The notes under the pieces: generated by a model
What the model saw: the letters and a program-made list of their open reading frames with translations, nothing else
The model's database searches: none
What the model was told of the DNA's origin: nothing
Program-made: the position numbers and the translations under genes
Shown here: positions 31,324-40,384 of the stretch, in pieces
Numbering within the stretch: the stretch's first letter is position 1
How the letters are laid out: each line of letters begins with the position of its first letter
Assembly (NCBI RefSeq): GCF_900112585.1
Contig: NZ_FOLY01000004.1
Coordinates: 124,001 to 188,000, forward strand
DNA from: Kushneria avicenniae
GTDB lineage: Bacteria > Pseudomonadota > Gammaproteobacteria > Pseudomonadales > Halomonadaceae
Length of the DNA: 64,000 nucleotides
Direction of reading: 5' to 3'

Positions 31324-32406
31324 TTAACGACGCCCGCTGCCCTTTCGCCCCTGAGGCGTGCCTGCTTTTCCCTTCTGATGATCACCACGACGCTCCTGCC
31401 CCTTTCCCCCCTTGCCGGACGAGCGGCGGTTGCCATTCGGCGCCGTGGAGCTCCAGCTGTCGCGGTCGCGACGCTTTTCATTGCGACGCTCATGGGCAGT
31501 CAGGGGGCGCGCCTCTTCACTGTCGCGCTCCGAGCGCTGCTGGCCACCCTCCTGCGTGGCATGGCGAGCTGATTCCGGCGTTCTGACGCCGCGTACCGGG
31601 CGACGCTTGTTCTTGTCGCGATTCCAGCGGTTTTTCTCGTCGGGTGTCAGCGCCGGCACCTTGCGCTTTTCAAGCCCGGCCAGCTCGGAGAGATCGTCCA
31701 CTTCCTGCTGGGTCAGCTCGGTCCATTCACCGGCACGCGCGCGCTTGTCCAGAAACACGCTGCCGTAGCGTACGCGCTTGAGCCGGCTGACCGTCAGGCC
31801 CTGGGATTCCCACAGCCTGCGCACTTCCCGGTTGCGCCCTTCCATGATGACGACGTGGAACCAGGTGTTGATTCCCTCGCCGCCAAATTCCTGCACATCG
31901 GTAAAGCGCGCCGGACCGTCTTCCAGCATCACGCCGTCAACCATGGCGCGCACATGCGCCATGGTCACCTCGCCCATCACTCGCACGGCGTATTCGCGCT
32001 CGATCTGCATCGACGGGTGCATCAGGCGATTGGCCAGCTCGCCATCGGTGGTGAATAGCAGCAGGCCGCTGGTGTTGATGTCCAGTCGGCCGATGGCAAT
32101 CCAGCGCTCGCCGGACAGACGCGGCAAATGCTCGAATACCGTGCGTCGACCTTCCGGATCCCGGCGCGTGCAGAGCTCGCCTTCCGGCTTGTTATACATG
32201 ATGACGCGACGCGACGAGGCCTGACTCGAGGTCAGGGTGACGGGACGGCCATCGAAGGTGACGCGATCCTCTTCCGAGACGCGATCCCCCAGTCCTGCCG
32301 GCGCATTGTTGACGGTCACGCGTCCGGCGCCGATGGCGGCCTCCATTTCGCGTCGCGATCCCAGCCCGGCACGGGCCAGTACTTTTTGCAGCTTTTCGGT
32401 ATTCAT
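31324..32406 (-). CDS. rluB: 23S rRNA pseudouridine2605 synthase RluB
   Basis: RluB makes pseudouridine 2605 in 23S rRNA. The 360-residue protein has an S4 RNA-binding domain (about 1-60), the RsuA/RluB catalytic domain with the Asp in [12 protein letters not shown], and a long C-terminal extension (about 255-360) that is very basic and low in complexity (Arg/Lys/Gly/Ser). Such tails are known in RluB. The ATG at 32406 gives the canonical [11 protein letters not shown]. It follows scpB by 10 bases in an scpA-scpB-rluB operon. Confidence 0.93.
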   Translation of the reverse strand: MNTEKLQKVLARAGLGSRREMEAAIGAGRVTVNNAPAGLGDRVSEEDRVTFDGRPVTLTSSQASSRRVIMYNKPEGELCTRRDPEGRRTVFEHLPRLSGERWIAIGRLDINTSGLLLFTTDGELANRLMHPSMQIEREYAVRVMGEVTMAHVRAMVDGVMLEDGPARFTDVQEFGGEGINTWFHVVIMEGRNREVRRLWESQGLTVSRLKRVRYGSVFLDKRARAGEWTELTQQEVDDLSELAGLEKRKVPALTPDEKNRWNRDKNKRRPVRGVRTPESARHATQEGGQQRSERDSEEARPLTAHERRNEKRRDRDSWSSTAPNGNRRSSGKGGKGQERRGDHQKGKAGTPQGRKGSGRR

Positions 32407-32416
32407 CAGCGAAGTC

Positions 32417-33307
32417 TCAATCTTCAGGGTCACTGGTGTGTGTCGATCTCTCATCGAGCCCAGTATCCGGGCGATCACGATCGGTTTTATCGCGCAGCCG
32501 CTCGGCCAGTCGCTGGCCGATCTCATCAAGACTCGGACTCTGACGGGAAGGCGTCGGTGCCTCGATCGACGAGTGTTGGGACAGCAGGCGTTCACCCGCG
32601 GGCGAATCGCTCACCGCCTCCTCCGTATTACCGCTGCCGTCATCGACAGCGTCTTCATTGGGCATGCTGCCCTCATCAGGGCGCACATCTTCAGCGTTTC
32701 CGCCATCGCCTTCCGACGCTACGAGGGCATCAGGCGTTGCTGAATGAGGCGCTGGCGTGAGCTGTTCGAGCCAGTCGACGGTCTCACCCTCCTTCACGGC
32801 GCTGATCGGCGGCAGCTCGTCCAGCGTGCGCAGGCCGAAATCATCCAGAAAGCCTCGAGTGGTGGCATAGACCGCTGGCCGGCCGGGCACATCACGATGG
32901 CCGGCCACCCGCACCCAGCCGCGCTCGATCAGGGTACGCATGATCGAGGCGCTGACCGAGACCCCGCGCACCTCTTCGATGTCGGGCCGGGTCACGGGTT
33001 GACGATAGGCGATCAGGGCCAGCGTCTCCAGCAGCGCCCTTGAATAGCGCTGCGGGCGCTCGTCCCACAATCGCGACACCCAGGGCGAGAGCTCATCGCG
33101 CACGCGCAGACGAAACCCCGAGGCGGTCTCCTCAAGCATCAGGGCACTGTGCTCCAGTCGCGCCTCGAGCGTGGTCAGCGCGTCCCGCAATATTCGGCGC
33201 CCGGGGTGCTCGTGGTCATCAAATACCGCTTCCAGCCGTTCAAGCGTCAGCGGCTCACCGGCGGCCAGCAGCACGCCCTCGAGAATACGATCCAGCGGCA
33301 GCGTCAT
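32417..33307 (-). CDS. scpB: segregation and condensation protein ScpB
   Basis: ScpB binds ScpA and regulates SMC-type condensin. The 296-residue protein has the two winged-helix domains in about residues 1-185 ([30 protein letters not shown] is the hallmark; [10 protein letters not shown] follows). Residues about 190-296 are a disordered, acidic and Ser/Pro-rich extension. Its start overlaps the scpA stop (ATGA). Confidence 0.93.
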   Translation of the reverse strand: MTLPLDRILEGVLLAAGEPLTLERLEAVFDDHEHPGRRILRDALTTLEARLEHSALMLEETASGFRLRVRDELSPWVSRLWDERPQRYSRALLETLALIAYRQPVTRPDIEEVRGVSVSASIMRTLIERGWVRVAGHRDVPGRPAVYATTRGFLDDFGLRTLDELPPISAVKEGETVDWLEQLTPAPHSATPDALVASEGDGGNAEDVRPDEGSMPNEDAVDDGSGNTEEAVSDSPAGERLLSQHSSIEAPTPSRQSPSLDEIGQRLAERLRDKTDRDRPDTGLDERSTHTSDPED

Positions 33308-34188
33308 GCACCACCTGCCGAGTCATCCACTTCAAAGGGCTGCTCGAGGGTGTCTTCCTCATCATCCTGCGACGGTGATTTACCACGAACATGAATGGGC
33401 GATAGCGGCGCGTTCTGTACGATTTCGATCAATCGCTCCTTGCTCAGTTCCAGAATGGCCATAAAGGTGACCACCACCCCTGCACGGCCCTCCTCTGGTT
33501 CAAACAGGTCTTCAAAGGGAGTGAACTGCGCATCACTGATGCGCTCGAGAATGGCCATCATTCGTTCCCGGGTCGAAAGCACCTCGCGGGTAATCTGGTG
33601 CTCCTTTTTGAAATCGACCCGCTGCATCAAAGCGGACAGCGCCCCCAGCAGCTCCGAGAGTTCAACGTCCGGGTGCTGCACGCGCGGCTCGAGCACCGGC
33701 AGCCCTGCCTCGGCCTGATACCAGTCCCGTCCCTGGCGCGGCAGTTCATCGATATTCTGTGCCGCCAGCTTGATCTGCTCGTACTCCTGCAGGCGCCGCA
33801 CCAGCGCCGCCGTCGGGTCCTCCTCGTCGTCATCGTCCTCCGAGCGGGGCGGACGAGGCAGCAGCGTGCGGGACTTGATTTCGGCCAGCATCGCGGCCAT
33901 CAGCAGATACTCGGCGGCCAGGTCGATTCCGCTGGCCTTCATGAGCTCCACGTACTCGATGTACTGATGGGTCACGGCCGCCACATTGATGCCCAGAATA
34001 TCGAGATTCTGACGTCGGATCAGATACAGCAGCAGATCCAGCGGACCCTCGAAGGTCTCCAGAAAGACACGCAGCGCCTCCGGAGGAATGTAGAGATCCT
34101 CCGGCATGTCATGCAGCGGCTCGCCGCCGACCATGACGGCCGAAGCAACCTCGGGGTTCGGGCTGTCAAAATCACCGGATTGGGTCAT
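33304..34188 (-). CDS. scpA: segregation and condensation protein ScpA
   Basis: ScpA is the kleisin that bridges SMC heads. The 294-residue protein contains the kleisin start FEGPLDLLLYLIRRQNLDI and AAEYLLMAAMLAEIKSRTLLP, with the C-terminal winged helix (VVTFMAILELSKERLIEIVQ). It starts at the ATG at 34188 and is coupled to scpB. It lies 63 bases downstream of pqqE on the same strand, so read-through from the pqq operon is possible. Confidence 0.93.
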   Translation of the reverse strand: MTQSGDFDSPNPEVASAVMVGGEPLHDMPEDLYIPPEALRVFLETFEGPLDLLLYLIRRQNLDILGINVAAVTHQYIEYVELMKASGIDLAAEYLLMAAMLAEIKSRTLLPRPPRSEDDDDEEDPTAALVRRLQEYEQIKLAAQNIDELPRQGRDWYQAEAGLPVLEPRVQHPDVELSELLGALSALMQRVDFKKEHQITREVLSTRERMMAILERISDAQFTPFEDLFEPEEGRAGVVVTFMAILELSKERLIEIVQNAPLSPIHVRGKSPSQDDEEDTLEQPFEVDDSAGGA

Positions 34189-34251
34189 GGAAGGCGACGC
34201 GAAGGCTCAGGCAAAACGGGATATCGCGCCAGTTTATCAGGGTGGCCCGCT

Positions 34252-35409
34252 TCAGGCATCCGCGTCCTGATGTGTTGCGGCATTCGGATGCGCCTGCCTG
34301 CGGGTGCGGGCAAAGCGGCGATAGGCAAAGGGTTCATCACGCCCGGCCTCTTCCAGCGTCAGCGTCTGGATCTCCTCATGCCAGGGCGAGTGCTGACAGA
34401 CCGGGTCCATCTGGCGCGCATCGCCGGTCATCATCAGCGCCTGACAGCGACAGCCGCCGTGATCGATGTCGAGACGCTCACAGCTCTGGCACGTCTCGGG
34501 CAGAAAATCGGTGCCGCGAAAGGCGTTGAAGGCCGGCGAGTGATACCAGATGTCGGCGAGCCCGTGCTCTCGCACGCTCCAGAATTCAAGCCCCGGGATG
34601 GTCTGTGCCGCATGACACGGCAGCCCCAGCCCGGAGGGGGTAATGTTGATCGTCTGGCGTCCCCAGCCGTTCATGCAGGGCTTGGGGCCGCGCGCGTAGT
34701 AATCCGGCACCACCGAGTCGATGGCCAGCCGTCCCTTGAGCCGTTGTTGAGCGGCCTCGACCGTTCTCAGCGCCGTCATTACCTCGGCCCGCTTCGGCAT
34801 CAGCGCCCCACGGTTATGCAGCGCCCAGCCGTAGTACTGGGCATGCGCCAGCTCCAGACGTTCGGCACCCAGTTCCAGCGCCAGATCGATGAAGGCCTCG
34901 ATCTGATGAATATTGGCGCGATGAATGACAACGTTGATGGTCAGCGGCAGCCCTCGTTTTCGAACCTCTCCGGCAAAGGCACACTTTTTCTCGAAGGCAC
35001 CTCGCAGGGCCGACACGTGCTCGGTAACCGCAGCATCGGCCCCCTGAAAGGAGAGCTGCACATGATCAAGCCCGGCGTCATCCAGTGCCGCCAATCGCTC
35101 GGGCGTGATGCTGACCCCAGCGGTAATCAGATTGGAATAGAGCCCTTCCCGGGCGCAGGTCTCGACCAGTTCCACCAGATCCGGCCGAGCTGCCGGCTCG
35201 CCCCCGGAAAGATGCACCTGCAATACGCCCACCTCGGCAGCCTCGCGCAGCACACGCTGCCAGCCGACGGTATCAAGCTCGTCACTGCGACGCTCCAGCT
35301 CGACAGGGTTGGAGCAGTAGGGACACTGCAGCGGACAGCGATGGGTCAGCTCGGCCAGAAGCCCCATGGGCGGCGCGATACCGGCTCCGGCCGTGGTCAT
35401 GTCATTCAC
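34252..35409 (-). CDS. pqqE: PQQ biosynthesis radical SAM protein PqqE
   Basis: PqqE is a radical SAM/SPASM enzyme that, with the chaperone PqqD, crosslinks Glu and Tyr carbons in the PqqA peptide. The 385-residue protein has the CxxxCxxC cluster motif in [13 protein letters not shown] and a Cys-rich SPASM region near the C-terminus ([31 protein letters not shown]). The start is GTG at 35409, overlapping the pqqD stop in GTGA; an ATG three codons later is an alternative. It is last in pqqABCDE. Confidence 0.96.
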   Translation of the reverse strand: MNDMTTAGAGIAPPMGLLAELTHRCPLQCPYCSNPVELERRSDELDTVGWQRVLREAAEVGVLQVHLSGGEPAARPDLVELVETCAREGLYSNLITAGVSITPERLAALDDAGLDHVQLSFQGADAAVTEHVSALRGAFEKKCAFAGEVRKRGLPLTINVVIHRANIHQIEAFIDLALELGAERLELAHAQYYGWALHNRGALMPKRAEVMTALRTVEAAQQRLKGRLAIDSVVPDYYARGPKPCMNGWGRQTINITPSGLGLPCHAAQTIPGLEFWSVREHGLADIWYHSPAFNAFRGTDFLPETCQSCERLDIDHGGCRCQALMMTGDARQMDPVCQHSPWHEEIQTLTLEEAGRDEPFAYRRFARTRRQAHPNAATHQDADA

Positions 35410-35693
35410 GAGGTGACCTCCAGTACGCCCCGATCGATCAGGGCGTGAAAAAGCGCCAGCACATCATGACGAATCCGGCCTCGCTCGGCGTCGAAATCGG
35501 CGGCCAGCGCATCGACGATCCGCGACACGGATCGCTCACCATCCACGCGGCTCATGATCGCATGCGCGATCTCATCGAGCTGAAAGATACGCTCCGGTGC
35601 CAGCAGTACCCAGCCGCCGCGTGCGGCGTCATGACGCATGCGCACACCCCGGGGCAGACGCACTACGGCATGATCGTTGAGACCCTCACTCAA
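35406..35693 (-). CDS. pqqD: PQQ biosynthesis peptide chaperone PqqD
   Basis: PqqD binds PqqA and presents it to PqqE. With a TTG start at 35693 (overlapping the pqqC stop as TTGA) the product is 95 residues, the usual size, beginning [17 protein letters not shown]. The family pattern is visible: [12 protein letters not shown], then [18 protein letters not shown] and [14 protein letters not shown]. Longer in-frame readings extend into pqqC and are unlikely. Its stop overlaps pqqE. Confidence 0.93.
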   Translation of the reverse strand: MSEGLNDHAVVRLPRGVRMRHDAARGGWVLLAPERIFQLDEIAHAIMSRVDGERSVSRIVDALAADFDAERGRIRHDVLALFHALIDRGVLEVTS

Positions 35694-36472
35694 GGCGCGG
35701 CCCCCTCGATCAGACCATATTCGCCGTCCCAGGCGCCCGGCGGGCGATGGCCCTCGATGTAGGCGTGCTGCAGCGCGTCCAGCATCGTCCAGAGCACATC
35801 GCACTTGAACACCAGTGCTTCCAGTACAGCCTGCTGCTGATCGGCGCGCCGAGCGTGCTCGCGCACATAGGCCAGCGCCCGCTCGGCGTCGTGGGGCGCC
35901 TGGGTCAGACGCGGACGGAAATACGCCAGCGTTTCCTCGGCGACGAAGTCATAGTGCTCAAGCATGCCCGATACCCGGGTGCCGATGACCTTTGGCGAGA
36001 ACAGCTCGGTCAGAGAGGACGCTACCGCCTCAAGCAGGGTGCGATCGCGCACGAAATGGGTATAGGCCTCGACCGCAAAGCGGGTGGCCGGCAGGATGAA
36101 GCGGGTCGAGCGCACCATGTCGCGCTCAAGGCCCAGCCCATCGGTCAGCTTCAACCAGCGCTCGATGCCGCCGTCACCGGGGGCCTCGCCGTCATGATCC
36201 ACCAGTCGGCTTCGCCATTCGCGCCGCCAGTCCGGATCATCAAGACGCGCCATCAGGGTGGCATCCTTGATGGGAATCATTGCCTGATAGTAATAGCGGT
36301 TGAGCGCCCAGGCCCGTACCTGACAGCGATCGAGCTCGCCGCCCTGCAGCGCCAGCTGGAACGGATGGCGATGGTGATAGCGCGCCTCGCCGATCTCGCG
36401 CAGGCGCGCTTCCAGCGCCTCGGCACTCATCGGTTCAGTCACGTTGCTCAGGGGCGCATCCAGAGAACTCAA
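35690..36472 (-). CDS. pqqC: pyrroloquinoline-quinone synthase PqqC
   Basis: PqqC carries out the last step of PQQ synthesis, ring closure and eight-electron oxidation. The 260-residue protein has the family segments YHHRHPF, RAWALNRYYYQAMIPIKDA, and LTELFSPKVIGTRVSGMLEHY. The TTG at 36472 overlaps the pqqB stop as TTGA; an ATG at 36430 (MSAEALEAR) would shorten it by 14 residues and lacks a good ribosome site. Confidence 0.95.
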   Translation of the reverse strand: MSSLDAPLSNVTEPMSAEALEARLREIGEARYHHRHPFQLALQGGELDRCQVRAWALNRYYYQAMIPIKDATLMARLDDPDWRREWRSRLVDHDGEAPGDGGIERWLKLTDGLGLERDMVRSTRFILPATRFAVEAYTHFVRDRTLLEAVASSLTELFSPKVIGTRVSGMLEHYDFVAEETLAYFRPRLTQAPHDAERALAYVREHARRADQQQAVLEALVFKCDVLWTMLDALQHAYIEGHRPPGAWDGEYGLIEGAAP

Positions 36473-37398
36473 GGCGTGATCTCCATGCCGTCAAAGGCAA
36501 TCTCCCAACCGGCACTGTCGGCCTCGCGCCGCTCGGCGCTGTCCTCGATCAGTACGGGGTTGGTGTTGTTGATGTGAATGAAAATGCGCCGCTTGATGCC
36601 GACCTCTGCCAGCGCCGCCATGCTGCCATCAACCCCGGACATCGACATGTGCCCCATGCGCCGGCCGGTTTTTTGACCGACGCCAGCCCGGACCATTTCG
36701 TCATCGCGCCACAGAGTGCCGTCAAACAGCAGCGCCGCGGCGCCTTCCAACCGGGCCGCCAGGCGCGGTGTCACGGTAGCGCAGCCGGGAATGTAATAAA
36801 GCCGTCGGCCATCGACGTCGAACTCGATGCCTACAGTGGACTCACCCTCGGCGCCGATATCTACCTGATCGCCTTCCAGATAGAGCGCGGTCTTGCCGGG
36901 CACGGCAAAGACCGTGGCAGCAAGGCCCGGCAGCAGCTCGATGCGGCTGTCGAGCGCCACGTCGCATCGCTCGACGCAGTCAGGCGCGAGGACGTTGAAA
37001 ATCGGGTTGTCGCGCAGCACGCCATGAATCTCCGGCGTGGCATGAAGTCGAAACGGTGAGCGTTCGCGCAGGCTCAGAAGGCCCGCCACGTGGTCCACAT
37101 CACCGTTGGTGACCAGAATCGACTGAATCGGGGTATGACGGTCATCGCGACCGGGCTGAAGCGCCGGCTCACGCTGCAGCTGGTGCAATACTTCAGGGGC
37201 ACAGTTGATCAGTGCCCAGCGTTCACCGTCGATGGAGACGGCGATCGAGGACTGGGTGCGCGGTACAACGCGCTGAGGTTCGGTGCGGGCCAGCCGGCAG
37301 ACGCGACAGCGGCAGTTCCATTGAGGCAGGCCGCCACCGGCGGCCGACCCCAGTACGCGAACGCGCAGGCGTCGCGCACCTGATGCATCACTCTTCAA
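36469..37398 (-). CDS. pqqB: PQQ biosynthesis protein PqqB
   Basis: PqqB is an MBL-fold oxygenase that hydroxylates the tyrosine-derived part of the PqqA intermediate. Landmarks are VLGSAAGGGLPQWNC, the CRC and CRL cysteines, and TNGDVDHVAGLL. No ATG is available at the expected start: the frame is open into pqqA, with TTG at 37398 (used here) and GTG at 37431 as candidates, both inside the pqqA coding end. Homologs usually begin 3-5 residues before VLGSAAGGG. The exact start is therefore uncertain. Its stop overlaps pqqC. Confidence 0.93.
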   Translation of the reverse strand: MKSDASGARRLRVRVLGSAAGGGLPQWNCRCRVCRLARTEPQRVVPRTQSSIAVSIDGERWALINCAPEVLHQLQREPALQPGRDDRHTPIQSILVTNGDVDHVAGLLSLRERSPFRLHATPEIHGVLRDNPIFNVLAPDCVERCDVALDSRIELLPGLAATVFAVPGKTALYLEGDQVDIGAEGESTVGIEFDVDGRRLYYIPGCATVTPRLAARLEGAAALLFDGTLWRDDEMVRAGVGQKTGRRMGHMSMSGVDGSMAALAEVGIKRRIFIHINNTNPVLIEDSAERREADSAGWEIAFDGMEITP

Positions 37399-37483
37399 TG
37401 TCGATTTCGATATCGGCAGGCAGATAGACACTGGCTTCCATACCAGCGCTGATTTCCTTGACTTCGGGTGCAGACCAGCTCAT
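37388..37483 (-). CDS. pqqA: PQQ precursor peptide PqqA
   Basis: A 31-codon gene with ATG at 37483 preceded by GGAG, ending TGA at 37388-37390. The peptide begins MSWSAPEVKEISAGMEASVY and ends in an acidic tail. The E-x3-Y pair whose side chains become PQQ is E16 and Y20 in the GMEASVY context shared with other PqqA peptides. Position immediately before pqqB confirms it. It is the only gene of the operon with an ATG start and clear ribosome site. Confidence 0.96.
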   Translation of the reverse strand: MSWSAPEVKEISAGMEASVYLPADIEIDIEE

Positions 37484-37583
37484 GAAAGACTCCTTGATCA
37501 CGGGTGGATCATGTCGGGGGATGGCGCTGTCAAACGACAACGATACTTATTCTAACAGAATAGCCACGGGTCACACGGCCTCT

Positions 37584-39398
37584 TCAGGTTCCCTCGGCGC
37601 TGTCGGCACGTCGATAGCGCCCTTCGTAGTCGAAAAGGCGCTCGCGCACCTGCCAGTAGCGCCCCACCTTGCGACCGACCACGAAATCCGGATGACGCAG
37701 CCGCTGGCGTGAGGCGATCACGTCCTCGATCGTGGTCGGCTGCCAGTCGCTGCCCGGCGCGCGCAGATGCGCCTTGAGCCAGGTCTGATAAAAAGCCTTT
37801 CGCTGAGCAGGCGTTTCCAGCGCATACCACTCCGAGAGCGTCGCGCCGTCCTCATCCACATAGGTGACCTTCAAACGGGCCAGACCGCGTCCGTTGGCGC
37901 TTTCCTCCAGCATCATGCCGCTGACCCGCAGTACCCGGGCATCCTTGAGCTTTAACGCATCGCGCAGCTTGTCATCGGCATCGATCAGCTGCGCCTGACA
38001 GTGGCGACAGCGTCGGGCCGCGATGTCATTCTGCGCGCCGCACTGCTCGCAGACCTTGTAGCGAAAGCGAAAGTCACACTGCGCCTGCTCGCCGCCCTCG
38101 CTGTCGACCAGCCCCTGACAGCGCCGGCCGAAGTGCTCGATCACCAGCTCGCCGTCACGCTTGCCCCAGAAGATGTTGGCAAAGCCGCACTCGGGGCATT
38201 CGACCTGTACCGGCTCACTGTCGCTATCAGGGCGCGGCGCATCGATTTCGGGCCCATAAAGCTCCCAGGGGTTGCCGGCGTAATCCAGTACCAGACATTC
38301 GGTCTTGCCGGGCGACAGGCGCAGCCCTCGCCCGACGATCTGCTGGTAGAGTCCCACCGACTCGGTCGGGCGCAGAATCGCGATCAGATCGACATGCGGC
38401 GCGTCAAAGCCGGTCGTCAGCACCGCCACGTTAACCAGGTATTTGAGCTGGCGCGCCTTGAAGGCCTCGATCAGGCGCTCGCGCTCCTGCCCGGCGGTCG
38501 TGCCGGTCACCAGTGCGGCCTGATCCCCGGGCAGATAGCCCATGATCTCCTCGGCGTGCGCCACGGTGGCGGCAAAGATCATCACGCCCTGACGGTCACG
38601 GGCGTGCATCATGACGTCCTCGATGATCACGGGTGTCGCCCGGTGGCCGCTGACCACGCGGTTGATATCGGACTCGGCGTACTGACCGCCGGCGCGCGGG
38701 GTCAGCTGTGAAAAGTCATAGCGCGCCACCGCAGCATCGATGCGTCGGGGCTCGGCCAGATAGCCCTGCCTGACCATGACCCGCAGGGGCTGCTCGAACA
38801 CGCAGTCACGGAAAAAGGCGGTCTCCGCGCCGCGCACCATGCCGTGATAGTGACGATGGTAGATGAACCCCTGCCCCAGCCGGTAAGGGGTGGCCGTCAG
38901 TCCCAGCACCTTGAGATCCGGCCGGGCCGCCCGCAGATGATCAATGACACGCTGATAGCTGCCAGGCGGCTGCCGACGTTTGTCCGACGTGCTGTCATCC
39001 ACCATGGGCGCTACGCGATGACATTCGTCGATGACCAGCAGCGTGAACTGACCGTCATCAAACGCGTCAAGCGCATTGATCACGGACTGTACCGAGCCAA
39101 AGACCACCTGACGCTGCGCATCGCGTCGCCCGAGCCCGGCACTGAAAATATCGGCGCGAAGCCCATAGGCCTCGTACTTGGCGTGGTTTTGTGCCACCAG
39201 CTCACGCACGTGGGCCAGCACGAGCACCCGGCCACGGGCGATGCGTGCCAGCTCGGCAATCACCAGACTCTTGCCGCTGCCGGTGGGCAGTACCACCACC
39301 GCCGGATCATGGCTCTGGCGGAAATGGCCGACGACGCGCTCGACGGCTTCCTGCTGATAGGGGCGCAGCTGCGGGGGTGTCGTTAAAGACGCGGACAT
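37584..39398 (-). CDS. radD: superfamily 2 helicase RadD (YejH)
   Basis: RadD is an SF2 ATPase involved in double-strand-break and crossover repair in E. coli, working with RecA and SSB. The 604-residue protein begins [13 protein letters not shown], with Walker [13 protein letters not shown] box and [10 protein letters not shown]. The second RecA domain ends [11 protein letters not shown] zinc-finger region follows at about 395-470 with several CxxC pairs (ECPECGF, CEQCGA, CRHCQA). Length and order match E. coli YejH. It is upstream of pqqA on the same strand with a 100-base gap. Confidence 0.92.
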   Translation of the reverse strand: MSASLTTPPQLRPYQQEAVERVVGHFRQSHDPAVVVLPTGSGKSLVIAELARIARGRVLVLAHVRELVAQNHAKYEAYGLRADIFSAGLGRRDAQRQVVFGSVQSVINALDAFDDGQFTLLVIDECHRVAPMVDDSTSDKRRQPPGSYQRVIDHLRAARPDLKVLGLTATPYRLGQGFIYHRHYHGMVRGAETAFFRDCVFEQPLRVMVRQGYLAEPRRIDAAVARYDFSQLTPRAGGQYAESDINRVVSGHRATPVIIEDVMMHARDRQGVMIFAATVAHAEEIMGYLPGDQAALVTGTTAGQERERLIEAFKARQLKYLVNVAVLTTGFDAPHVDLIAILRPTESVGLYQQIVGRGLRLSPGKTECLVLDYAGNPWELYGPEIDAPRPDSDSEPVQVECPECGFANIFWGKRDGELVIEHFGRRCQGLVDSEGGEQAQCDFRFRYKVCEQCGAQNDIAARRCRHCQAQLIDADDKLRDALKLKDARVLRVSGMMLEESANGRGLARLKVTYVDEDGATLSEWYALETPAQRKAFYQTWLKAHLRAPGSDWQPTTIEDVIASRQRLRHPDFVVGRKVGRYWQVRERLFDYEGRYRRADSAEGT

Positions 39399-39477
39399 GA
39401 CCTTATACTGATCCTTGAGTGCCTGAACCGGCTGGACATTTAAAACCCGTCACCCATGGTGACAGAAGAGGCGCACA

Positions 39478-39891
39478 ATGCAGGCCAACACACAGATCGA
39501 GCACTACATTGAAAGCCTGGGCGCCATGGAGTTCCAGATCGAAGCGATCGATACCCATGCGGCGCGCATCACGCTCGACAATCTGGAGTTCATACTGGTC
39601 GTGGCCGAGGATGAGCCGGCCTTTTTTCAGCTGATGCTGCCCGGTGTCTGGCAGGCGGATGCTGCCACCGACCGTGCCCAGCTGCTCGATATTGGCAATG
39701 ACGTCATGAACGCTATCAAGGCGGCCAAGGTCGTCATTCATGGTGAAGCCGTTCATGTCAGTGTGGAGCAGTTTGTAGAAGGCCCCGACCAGGGCGCCGC
39801 ACTGGTACCGGGACTTCTGGAATTGCTGCGAAGCGCGGTTGCAGAGTTTCACGAGCGCATGGGCATGGGTCCGGCGCCCCGAGTGCACTGA
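39478..39891 (+). CDS. YbjN-like small protein, function unknown
   Basis: A 137-residue acidic protein whose alternating pattern (FQIEAIDTHAARITLDNLEFILVVAEDEPAFFQLMLPGVW) resembles YbjN-type domains with a type III chaperone-like fold; this is a tentative reading. GAGG lies 8 bases before the ATG. It is divergent from radD and 53 bases upstream of the monooxygenase-domain gene on the same strand. Confidence 0.65.
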   Translation: MQANTQIEHYIESLGAMEFQIEAIDTHAARITLDNLEFILVVAEDEPAFFQLMLPGVWQADAATDRAQLLDIGNDVMNAIKAAKVVIHGEAVHVSVEQFVEGPDQGAALVPGLLELLRSAVAEFHERMGMGPAPRVH

Positions 39892-39944
39892 CGCCGCAGG
39901 CGCCGGTGCCATTTTGAAATATTCAACGCTGCAGGAGAGTCACA

Positions 39945-40265
39945 ATGAGTGCGATCGATAAAGGCTTCGTCGTTCTGGCCGAATTCAAGGTCAGGGAAGG
40001 CCAGCGCGATGCGTTTCTGGCGCTGGCCTACAATGACGCCAACGAGTCGCTGGCCAATGAAAGCGGCTGCCATCAGTTTGATGTGCTGGTCCCCGAAGAG
40101 AACGGCAACACCGTCGTGTTTCACGAGGTCTACACCGACCGCGCCGCCTTTGAAAAGCACACGACCATGCCGCACTACCAGCCCTTCAAGGACGGCACAG
40201 CGCCGCTGCTGGAAGAGGCCCCCAAAGTACGCTTTTTCCATCCGGCCGCGCGCCCGCAGAACTGA
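39945..40265 (+). CDS. antibiotic biosynthesis monooxygenase (ABM) domain protein
   Basis: A 106-residue single ABM-domain protein of the ferredoxin-like dimeric alpha-beta barrel fold (FVVLAEFKVREGQRDAFLALA, then CHQFDVLVPEE and FHEVYTDRAAFEKHTTMPHY). Relatives include quinol monooxygenase YgiN and LsrG; the substrate is unknown. AGGAGA precedes the ATG. It ends at a terminator. Confidence 0.85.
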   Translation: MSAIDKGFVVLAEFKVREGQRDAFLALAYNDANESLANESGCHQFDVLVPEENGNTVVFHEVYTDRAAFEKHTTMPHYQPFKDGTAPLLEEAPKVRFFHPAARPQN

Positions 40266-40314
40266 TCGCACTGCGGCCATCCCGGTCGTCGCCATACTGG
40301 CTGTCACAACACTG

Positions 40315-40345
40315 AAAGGGGCCTCCCATGGAAGCCCCTTTTTTA
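40315..40345 (+). terminator. terminator downstream of the ABM gene
   Basis: An 8-bp stem (arms 40315-40322 and 40334-40341) extended by an inner TCC/GGA pairing is followed by T-runs. It separates the ABM gene from convergent purL. Confidence 0.85.
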
Positions 40346-40384
40346 TGGCTGACGAATGACGGACACCTGTGGCGGCGTTTGACC

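Noticed and set aside
33598-35448. 616-codon open frame on the plus strand opposite scpA and pqqE
   Set aside because: It crosses two well-supported genes and their intergenic gap on the opposite strand and has no recognisable motif.
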